Of a stretch of DNA of 64,000 nucleotides, positions 55,013-64,000 are shown in pieces. The notes beneath the pieces are model-generated. The model had not been told where the DNA came from, did not search any database, and saw only the letters and a list, made by a program, of their open reading frames with translations. Numbering within the stretch: the stretch's first letter is position 1; every line of letters begins with the position of its first letter. A program made the position numbers and the translations under genes. The DNA comes from Fonsecaea monophora (taxonomy: Eukaryota > Ascomycota > Eurotiomycetes > Chaetothyriales > Herpotrichiellaceae), in assembly GCF_001642475.1 (NCBI RefSeq), contig NW_019173939.1:372001-436000 (forward strand), given 5' to 3'.

Positions 55013-58000
55013 GGCTGGTGTGTGAAAATATGGTGGTGTGACAGGGTTCTATGAGAGGCACGTGCTCCAATACTTGATGTTGAGTATTCTTCTCCTTGTT
55101 ACCGGTCGATGCTTGTTCTGAATCTTGCGAGCTTTGCCAAGGCAAATGTACTGTGCTTGATCGAAGATATAACGAGTACAAGAGGACAAGATCTTGGGAA
55201 GTCGGAAATCTGGTAATAAGAACCTTGAGATGGGAGGCCGGACGAGTGATTAAAAGAGACTTGAGGGCTGGTTACCAATCCACATAAGCAACAGTCACCG
55301 ACACGATCAGCCTTGACCAACCCCCTCTTTCCCTCCATCTTCCTCGGACGAGTCGTACGTAGGGACGGTTTTTTACTCGCTCGGGCAAAGCAGCTTCGTG
55401 CATTCGGAAGAGGTCTTGAGGCCGAAGGGTGCTAGAGACCGGGCCCGGCTGATCCGCCTACAAGTCCCTCGAAGGGCAAGGTGGGGGGCATCGTTCGCGA
55501 ACAGGAGTAAAGTATTTGGTTTAGGTCAGCCTGATGCTTGTCAGTGAGATGGTCCAGATGGTCCAGTCTGGGTCCGAGAGCCACAGTTGATTCCTGGTAA
55601 AGGGTCAAAACTGTGTAATGCTGTAGTAAAGCGGCCTCGTCATGGGCTGGCGGGAGAGCGGCCGGTCCACAGTGACACACTTACTTTGTTACGAGAGCCT
55701 GCGGTGTTTTGAACGAGCAGGACACTGAGTGGCCACACTGGTCCATGCACACTCAAACATGACGTACGAGGCATAAGAAGGCGGGATTGTTCGGCTTTGG
55801 TTTGGGGGAGGGGGGCGAAATAATAATTAATGGGCGCACCCAAATGGACTCCACAGAGAGAAAGGGGCCAAGCCTTGATGAGTGCCACTGACTGGCATGG
55901 TTTTCCCTCAATTCGAGAGCCATACAAGTACAAGTATCACTACATATCCTTGCCCCATTCTCCCCATTAGAAACAACCCTCCAGTGTTTCCTGTGGTTCT
56001 GTGGGGGATGCGGTCGCTTGACTGTGCATTGAACGTGACCCTTTGCGCGAAAAGAGTCTTGACTCATTTGAAGCTCGAAGCTTGATAATCCCAGCACTTG
56101 AACTCAAACATCCCTGATCATCGTTAACCTTGTGGATTGTTTACATTGACATGTGGAAACGGCGTTGGAAGGCCGTTGAGATCAAACCTACTTGTTCAGG
56201 TAGGTACATATGTAACCATTTGCGCGATTCCACCTTCTCAGATGACCTGTTGCCATCCTCGGTCACCGACCCAATCAGCCCATTGATGTCATCGTTAGGC
56301 AGGTTTTTTGGCTGCTCGTGATACAAATACCCCGCCACCGGCACCCACCAGTCTAAACCTGCCTGCGAGGCACAGTATGTGCCTACAAGTACCTCGCACC
56401 TCGTACTCACTTCTTGCCTCGAGGCATTGACAGTGTCTCTGCTCCTGACCGTATTCCCGAGCGATGAGGAAGTGGCAATGTCTCGTAAGATCATACGGCC
56501 GCCCTCAGGCCCAACCCTCCAGCCAACGAGAGAGACGATGAACCTCTCAATGACGAATGAGTTTCAGAAGGCCTTGTATGCTTACCAAAGACTCGAGGGA
56601 CTTCCCACAATAGGGATGGTTCAGGCAGTTCCCTAAAGGTAAAGCACAAGTAAGTGGTCAGCCACCCAAACCCGGCTTGCGGAGTCGTTTATTTCCCGTC
56701 CTCCACGCCCGCCACGCCATGTGTTGCATACCTGGAAGAGTCAAATAATGTCTCATGATTACCTATCCGTGTTGCCATTGATAGGATGAACTCGCCGTGG
56801 CTGCGACTCGCTTCCTTGTTTGCGGTATACAAGCACAAGTATTCTTGTTTAAGCACTGCATATCTCCCCGAAATCCTCTGGCACTTATTCATAATTGTGC
56901 AGAACAGAACATGCCTGTGAATTGTTGAATCACAGCGAAGCTTGCTTTTATGCAATCCTACATATAGTCCATGACCACGACTAACTCGGCTCCAGATCCA
57001 CTTAACAATCCACTTGCCGGAGGTCTTTGGTTCACGGCAGGAGGTTGAATGGAGCCACTTAATAGGTGATCCAGTTTTTGTGGAAAGAAAAAAACGAGAC
57101 TGAGAATAGTATTTGGACTCACGATAAGAATTCACTTGTCTACAGGCACTTGGGTCAGGAGTTGATTATGGCTTATGACCGAATGTGATCAGACGTTCCT
57201 AATCCTGTGGTACCAGTGCTTCCTGATGAGGTAAAGATGCCCATGGAACTTTAAGGCTCTGTCGGTTGTCCCAGGTACATTTCCCATGGTAAACACCTAA
57301 CCAGTATTTGTGCAATGGATGACTGTGTAGACGCGCATGCCGCCTTTCCAGTTTGCGAGATGGAGCTTTGGCGCTTTTGCCGTTTTGGCGAATGATAAAG
57401 GAGCGGATGCACCAATACCACATCGTCTGAATGGCACAGAGATGTTCGTAGAGTGGGCAAGGCCAGCGTTGCTGTACGTGGGTTTTGAATTTGTCCCTTT
57501 GTTGTCTCCAGGCCGATCCAGAGACCCACCATCTGGTGGTCATTGCTTTCCGTTGTTTAGTTCTCGGTAGGTCCTTACAATCGTGTCAGTACTGTCAAAT
57601 GTCCTATACACTTGATCGTTTGTGCCCATCTCTTCAGGCATTTGAACCATGAAAGCACCTTGAGTGCTGTATAATCAACTCCTCAGTGTGAAAATCGCAG
57701 TGGACGGAGATTGATGGCCTTGACATGAAGGTGTTTCCACGCGATCATGTAGAATGGATCCACACAGCCTTTGTTGCAAGACTGATGAATCGACGGAGTA
57801 AAAGGCGTAGCATCTTCACCACACCATCAACCAACAGATGCAAGTGTGTAACTCGGAAGCATCTCTAGACGAATTGACTTCGGATAAGTTCCCCTTTCCG
57901 TCTTCGGTGTCGCTTCTCTCTCCATGCCAAGCAAAAGTTGGAGAAAATTTTGACCAGCGACTGGCGATTGATTTTCTCAGAAGTCTGGAGAATCTGGCGA

Positions 58001-58052
58001 TAATAGTTGTTCACGAGGTTGATGGTCCATTGTGTCTAATATCGCAGCAGCC
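55013..58052. other. 3.0-kb gene-poor interval
   Basis: It lies between the divergent starts of the membrane protein gene and the RRM protein gene. The open frames are short, overlapping and without family resemblance. No RNA gene was recognised by eye. Confidence 0.45.
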
Positions 58053-60093
58053 ATGGGAACGAAGAAACGCAAAGGTGAGAACGAACGAGATCAGGCGCAC
58101 AAGATCACTGACTGACTCGTGAGTAGAGTCGTCCGGTGCAACTGACCAGCCTCTGAAGAAGAGCAAGCAATCAAAGAGTGCCGACAAAGGTGACGCCTCT
58201 AAGGCGGAGCTCAAGGGCAATGAGTCGATCGAGGTCCCATCTGACCACAAGCAAAAGACTCTCCAATCCGACAATGCTGCTGTAACAAAGTCGAAGAAAT
58301 CCCGCAAGCGCGCATCCGACTTCATGGACGATGGGGAGGCACCGGTGCCAGTAGATACCGCAAATGAAGTTGAGGGACAAAATGGTACTGAGGAAGCTGC
58401 TGAGCCGGCGAAGAAAAAGTCAAAGAAAAACAAGAAGAACAAAACCAGCCACAATGGGGAGACACTCACTGCTGATGGTGTCAATGGTGTGATTGAACAT
58501 ACTGGGGCGGAGAATTTGGAGACTGCAACTTTGCACAAACCAGTCTCTACTTCGATGCAGGCCGAGGCAGAGCGCACCGTCGACCATGAGCTTGAAGAAG
58601 GGTTTGGCGGCTTTGCAAGCGAGGATGAGCAGGAAGATGCTGGCGAGGTCGAAGCCGATGACAATGCGGCTGCTATATTGGCTGGGTTTGACAGTGATAC
58701 AGAGGACAAACAAGATGAAGGATTTGACTTTGGGACAACTCCTCCTTTGCCCAAATACAAGAAGACTCAGAAGAAGCTGGAGAAAGCAAAAGCAAAAGGC
58801 AACGACGATGGTCCTGGAACTGTCTATGTCGGCCGCATTCCTCACGGCTTTTATGAGAAAGAGATGAGAGCCTACTTTTCTCAATTTGGCGACATCACCC
58901 GGCTACGCTTGTCACGAAACAAACGCACTGGGGCGTCGAAACACTTTGCCTTTATCGAATTCGCTTCAAACGAGGTTGCGAAGATTGTGGCAGAGACCAT
59001 GGACAACTACCTGATGTTTGGCCACATCCTCAAATGCAAATATGCTGAGCCAGGCTCCCTACACCCTGACGTCTGGAAGGGGGCAGATAAAAAGTACCGG
59101 AGGATTCCTCACGAGAAACTGGAACGGGAGCGTCTGGCCGCACCCAAGACTGAAGAGCAGTGGCAGAAAAAGATCGACAAGGAGCAGCGCAAACGGGACA
59201 AGAAGGCAAAGAAGATGAAAGCCATTGGACTAGACATGCCATCGTCCACTCTGACGGCGCCTTCAGCGGCGTTAAGCCAAAAGCTAGCCAGCCAGGCTGA
59301 ATCGAAACAAATTGAGAACGGGCAAAATGGTCCTAGCCCAGCTCTTGAAGCCCCAAGTGATTTGGCCAAAGACACACCTGCAGTGGAAGAAGGCAAAAAA
59401 TCCAAGAAGGACAAGAAGGACAAGACGGAAAAGAAAGAAAAAAAGGAAAAGAAGGAAAAGAAAAGCAAGGCTGGCAAAGAGACTGATGCCGCTATTGCCT
59501 TGACTTCCACGTCAGCCGATCTGCCGACGGAGGGGGAAGCCCAGGGCACTTCGACCGACGTGACAGACAATCATGCAGAGACCGTTTCAAAGGAAATGTC
59601 CAAGGCCGAGAAAAAAGCATTGAAGAAGGCAAAGAAAGCAGCCAAAGAGCCTACCACCGCCGCTGAGCCTGCCGAGGTTGAAGAAGAGGCTGGAGAGTCT
59701 GCCCATGTTCCTGCCGAAGATGGCGTGGCAGCCACCAAAGAAGAGCTCTCAGCTGACTTCATCTCATTTGGACAATTCGACGAAGGCGAGGCCAAACCGG
59801 AAGCCAGTTCGAGCCCAGCCGGCGGGAACAAGTTGAAACCTTGGAAGGTCAAGAAACCCAAGAAAGAACGCAAGAATCTTGTCAAAGCTCGAGGCCCGAA
59901 GTCAAACCTAGTCTCCACCAAGCCGAAGCCAGACCCCAATGCTACGGGCAAGATTCCCGGTCTTCCACTTCTAGGGAAGGCCAAGTACGACAAGGCTGCG
60001 CGCCAAGCGCATAAGGAGCTGAAGAAGAAACTTCTTGCTGAGCGCGCGGCCAAGGACGGAAGAGGTCGCGGTAGAGCCGGTACCCAAGGTTAG
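58053..60093 (+). CDS. nop15: nucleolar RRM protein, NIFK/Nop15-like
   Basis: The protein has 662 residues in two exons: 58053..58074 (seven codons plus one base) and 58127..60093. Joining them puts a short basic start (MGTKKRKE) in front of the long frame. A single RRM spans GTVYVGRIPHGFYEKEMRAY to ILKCKYAEP, with RNP2 VYVGRI and RNP1 KHFAFIEF. The phrase PHGFYE is typical of the Nop15/NIFK group, which acts in 60S ribosomal subunit assembly in the nucleolus. Unlike yeast Nop15, the RRM is flanked by very long lysine- and acid-rich low-complexity arms, with tracts of KKSKK/KKEKKEKKE. That is common in filamentous fungi. It is a housekeeping gene on the right flank. Confidence 0.9.
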
Positions 60094-60726
60094 GAGCATT
60101 CGAGTCGAGGTCATCCTCAACACAAACCAAACAAATGCAACGAAAAACAGGATAGTCTTTGGATCAGCCAGGACGATTAGGAGACAGAAAAATCGATCAA
60201 ACTGACAAGGACCGAGGTCAAATGCCGCGAGTGTCAGAATCTGAGAAGGCGCCACTGGTTTACAGGGCATCAGAAGCGTGCCAGTGTGAAACATGCTGTC
60301 AAATCGGCAAAGAGAGAACCATCGCCTCCCTTTCCACATCACGGAAGCACTAAGATTATCTTTAATAAGTAAATGCGGCTGCAACCGGTGGGCGGGAACG
60401 GTTTCTGGAGGAGTCGATGACTTCACGAGGTGTAGAGTATCAGGTGGGTGGGTGCCCCAAACCGATTTGTGGCGGATGTCCAGTCTGGTTGGCCATTTTC
60501 AGCGGGAAAAGTTTGATAATGCTATGTGTTACGGCATCGGGTCTTTCTGGAAGATCCTTGCAGGCGAACTGACTGGTGGGACGGTGGTCGAGAAAAGTTG
60601 TCCATGTGAATAGGAATCGCTGCATGGTCTAAAAGGCCAGACAACAAGAGCCACCTTGATCATTCTTTCAACCCAGTGGTCCGGAGGCCTACACTTGGAC
60701 CACCTCCTACGATTCTCTTCCTCATC
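60094..60726. other. convergent intergenic region, 0.63 kb
   Basis: This is the 3' flanks of the RRM protein gene and the cyclase gene. Nothing else was seen. Confidence 0.5.
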
Positions 60727-62225
60727 TTAGTCTTGCTCGATGTTTAGCGCTTCTATGCTATCCTTGACCTTATCGAACCCTCGTTCCCCCTTCATTCCAC
60801 GCCCGTCACATCCGCCCAGCCCGTCAAACACCGTCCCCAGCATTTCTCGACACACCCACCGCACAGTCCTCGTATGTAAACTACCCGTCTCTTCTTTGTT
60901 CTTGCCTCGATCTCCTCCCACGTCAACGCTCGACGCGCCGTCCGCAAGAGTCTGGAAAACAACCAACTGATCCTCTGCAAATTCATCCACGCAGCTTCTA
61001 CGCTCACACTCCCTAGCGAAGGCGCGGACAACGGTGCCGACGGCCTCGTCGACCATGCGCTGCCGTTCTGTGTCGTTGGTCACCTTGCGGCCTGGCCCGA
61101 GGTAGTCTCTCCCCAGGGCGTAGCGTCGGAGGTGTGTGCGACCAGGAGGATGTAGAGGCGTCGTTCGTCAGAGGAGTCTGCGGAGGAAGTATGCAATTCG
61201 ATAGGGAGAGATGGCGATGAGAAGGTCGGAATGGCGCGTAGGGCCGTGACGAGCTGGGTTTCAACCAGTGAATGCGTCTTGGGGGAGCCGGCCAGGATGG
61301 TCATCGACACGGAGCTTATGGTACTGGGGCGTGGTGAGGCGATCCAGAAAGGGGCGAGGACGAAACCCGCGTCGTCACCTTCGTCGACTTCGTCTTCTCT
61401 GAGCTTGCCTTTTGGTTTTCCCATCACACCACCGCCCTCTGGCTTCGCCATCATATTGTCCTTACCAGACTTCTCGGGGTGGAACACGGAAATCTCAACC
61501 TCTCCAATTTCTGCAGCGCCCGTCGTCCACCCCCGCCTAATGACCTGGACTTCAACCCTGGGGAGCCCGATTCGCTCGCATAAAGGGAGGAGCACCTGCT
61601 GAATGTATTCGCTGGATGGGGACTTGGGCACGTTTGTCCCACCTTTGAGACGGATGCGGAAGGCCGGTGATGCTTCTGATCCTCTGTGACTGCGCGTGTG
61701 GAGCGTCGAAAAGACAATGTACGGGAAAATGGCCTGCCAGATGAGCCAGACGCTGCCGGGATTCTTCAGCTCAATCACGTCCGCGTCCTCCGCGGCCCCT
61801 GCCGCAGTCCACGGCCGGTCTCTCTTCCGCCGCGCAGGCTTGAACGTCAGTTCCTGGCTCCCAATCTCGCCCCCTTCGACCTCCGCGCCGCATTCGCGGG
61901 CCAACCAGATCAACGCTGCCAAATGGCTCTCCTTGAGCCCACCACCAGGCTTCTTTGGTTTCGTTGCAGCCACCGCCGGACCCCGCGGGGAGATACTTCC
62001 TCGGTCACTTCCGTCTCCACCGCCGCTGCTGTGGTTAAAACTTCCCTGATGGCTACTTCTTCGACCGTTCTTGTGCGCACGCTTGTGGTGCCAGTTCCCT
62101 CCCCCTCCCCGTCCGGCGCGGATGTTGTAGATGTGCACGGGAACGGCGCAGATGGCTGCGATGGAGAGAGCCACACGGACGAGTTGGCCGCCGCCTTCGA
62201 GGGTGGATCCGTCGAGGGCGAGCAT
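60727..62225 (-). CDS. RNA 3'-terminal phosphate cyclase (RtcA-like), with apparent frameshift
   Basis: This enzyme family converts RNA 3'-phosphates to 2',3'-cyclic phosphates. The N-terminal and central parts read from 62225 (MLALDGSTLEGGGQLVRVAL, NIRAGR) to ILLVAHTSD near 61128, and that frame stops at 61080. The family continues in the neighbouring frame: ALGRDYLGPG, then FAEDQLVVFQTLADG and the catalytic-His motif SLHTRT, ending at 60727. The switch falls within about 20 bp (61105..61128), too short for an intron, and equals loss of one base. It could be a sequencing error or a true disruption. A 50-residue Gly/Ser/Arg-rich insertion follows NIRAGR. The conserved RG-x2-P-type segment reads RRGWTTGAAEIGEV. 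Confidence 0.8.
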
Positions 62226-62811
62226 TTTCTGTTTCAATGATCAGAATCAGAGGAGAATGGGTCGACCTTGGTCCCGACGAATAATGCTGACTGCTACTCT
62301 GGACGATGGGTTGGCGGTTATGTTGGTTACAAAGTGTGCGAGTGTGTGTAAAAGGGACAGCCTTGCCAACAACTATTATCGAGTACAGTTCCGACCTGGC
62401 TGAGCATGAGATTGACAAGAAAGGAGCCCGAGTGAGTGCGAGTCCAGATTAGGTGGTTTCCCATACACCGCCCCCATCTCATCCTGATCCTGACTCTTAG
62501 ATGCCAGATGCTCAGCCTCGTGGCTTTTGGCCCCCCCGTACTACCTAGAAACTACGAGGCACTAAAGCTTTAGCAAGGCACTAGGCACCCGGACCGCACC
62601 GCCTTACATCGCAAGAGGTAATTACTGGGGCATCTCATGCATATTTGAGTCATCTCTAGTCATATACTCTGTAGTGTTTCAGTGTTTGACACGAGGCAGG
62701 CTTCCGCCTTCCCACCTCGACTCCATTTCCTCTCTCCGGTGATCACCATGATATACAAGAGACGCCGGTATTTGTCTTTTCGGATGAGCTCCTCGATTCT
62801 GTCATACCAAC
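62226..62811. promoter_or_regulatory. bidirectional promoter, cyclase / F-box-like gene
   Basis: This is 586 bp between divergent starts. No gene or clear motif was seen. Confidence 0.5.
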
Positions 62812-64000
62812 ATGGCCGATGCGCAGCCGCAATGTCGGCTGATGAATCTTCCGGTGGATGTCCATCAGATGATCGTAAAGTCATTGGACCTACCAGATAT
62901 TTTATTTCCTCCTGCATACCGACAAGAGCGCATCAATGGTATTCCGACGGGCGAGAATAATTTCGACGACCAGCATGCAAAGTACTATGGCACTGATCGC
63001 AACAATAAGGACCACCCAGGCGCCTACGCCCTTTTGCATTGGAGCTCGACTTGCCGCTTCTATCGACGGCATTTTGAAGCTCGCATTCTTCGCCATGTCG
63101 TGCTTCGAACTCATCTGAAGTCGATCGAATCAATAGAAACTCTCTCTCGGACACCACGATGGCGACATGTAAAGAATTTGGTCGTATGCAATACCCTTGC
63201 GACATTGAGTCAAAGCGCCAGAGACGCGTACACGGAACGGTCTCGTGATATTGAATACGAAGACGACGACGTCTTGTCACACTGGCCCGAATTTCCGCTG
63301 ACACGTCTCTCTGCGCTCCTATCGAACCTGCCGCCCAACTTGGAGGCGCTCACCCTCGATTTCCCCTGGCACTGGATCGACATGGTGGACAGCTGCATGG
63401 AATTCAGTGCTACCGGGGATTTTGGGCGCATGATCCTTGTTATTCTACGCGGAATATGCCAGAACAACCTCGCAGCCAAGGCCAGTTTCACACTCAGACT
63501 GGTCAATCTTCCAAAAGGAAGCACAGAGTGCACCCCCCAAGGGTGCCATGGTCTGAAGAGTCTACTTAATTGTGTGACAGACTGCCAGATCTCATTGGCT
63601 CATTGGAACAATGGAGCAGGCTGGGAGCAGAACAGGGTCATGGACATGGAGAGCTTCACCAGAAGCCTGGGGCCAACTTTTATCCAGCACTTGACAAATG
63701 TCGAAACACTCGAGCTTCGGGCCAATTATTCTTGCCCTATCGGTCTGGCTCCGGGATGTGGTCATCTCGGTCTGTAAAAAATAAATCACTCTGTCAAAAA
63801 CATTATCGTTTGCATCAAGCTGGCTGACCCCCTTCTTCGAGCAGATTTTCCCCAGCTCTCTCATGGTCTTCGGTTCCATCACCTTCGAAAGCTCACACTC
63901 GACCACTTCTTCATCGACGATCCGCTGATGGCATTCGTGACCTTGCAAAGTCCGAATCTGGAGCATTTGACGCTGCTCAGCTGTGGTGCCAGCGGCCCCA
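62812..64000 (+). CDS. F-box/LRR-like protein, 5' part (cut by right edge)
   Basis: The exons are 62812..63769 and 63845..>64000, joined at phase 1 so that CGHLG continues as DFPQLSHGLRF. The N terminus (CRLMNLPVDVHQMIVKSLDLPD) resembles a degenerate F-box helix pair, and LLHWSSTCRFYRRHF is the typical follow-up helix. LRR-like strands follow (LSNLPPNLEALTLDFP, NVETLELRANYS, HHLRKLTLDHFF, PNLEHLTLLSCGA). Such proteins select substrates for SCF ubiquitin ligases; many copies exist in filamentous fungi. The 3' end is missing. The F-box call rests on pattern only. Confidence 0.72.

Noticed and set aside
1..64000. tRNA, rRNA, CRISPR or transposon features
   Set aside because: By eye I found no cloverleaf-like tRNA with A/B boxes, no rRNA segment, no repeat-spacer array and no transposase or reverse transcriptase frame. 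A tRNAscan or RepeatMasker run would be decisive.

Overview
The window is nuclear DNA of a filamentous ascomycete (Pezizomycotina). The evidence is short introns of about 50-125 bp with GTAAGT/GTGAGT donors, CTAAC-type branch sites and CAG/TAG acceptors, several Zn2Cys6 regulators, and fungal transporter and oxygenase families. A black yeast or related Eurotiomycete would fit, but that is inference. I rebuilt 27 protein genes by joining exons and checking phase at every junction. No rRNA, tRNA, CRISPR or transposon was recognised.

Layout. At the left edge is the 3' end of a conserved UFD2-type E4 ubiquitin ligase (to 984). From about 2.7 to 48.2 kb lies a dense accessory block: a methyltransferase, SDR 1, an AtuA-like protein, Zn2Cys6 factor 1, an alpha/beta hydrolase, a 4-coumarate-CoA-ligase-like enzyme, Zn2Cys6 factor 2, a peroxisomal acyl-CoA dehydrogenase, Zn2Cys6 factor 3, a PRISE-type enone reductase, a cytochrome P450, an EthD-like protein, an MFS sugar-type transporter, a Baeyer-Villiger monooxygenase (BVMO), SDR 2, a TRI12-like MFS efflux pump, an ABM-domain protein, a NIPSNAP-like protein, an M19 dipeptidase and a 2-oxoglutarate/Fe(II) dioxygenase. 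From 50.4 kb onward come a short orphan Zn2Cys6 protein, a divergent Ca2+/H+ exchanger, a four-helix membrane protein, a NIFK/Nop15-type RRM protein, an RNA 3'-phosphate cyclase with an apparent frameshift, and the start of an F-box/LRR-like gene cut by the right edge.

How the genes may work together (inference). The accessory block has no polyketide synthase, NRPS or terpene cyclase. It does have the enzymes for taking a cyclic, probably terpenoid or alicyclic, substrate apart: hydroxylation (P450), oxidation to a ketone (SDRs), enone reduction (PRISE), Baeyer-Villiger lactone formation (BVMO), lactone or ester opening (hydrolase), CoA activation (ligase), then beta-oxidation (acyl-CoA dehydrogenase ending SKL) and an AtuA-family step known from acyclic terpene use in bacteria. 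Uptake and efflux transporters and three local regulators complete the set. A near-identical 18-bp palindrome occurs in the promoter of the ligase/factor 2 pair and in the promoter of the factor 3/PRISE pair, and a 13-bp match lies upstream of the ABM gene. It is a candidate operator shared by the block.
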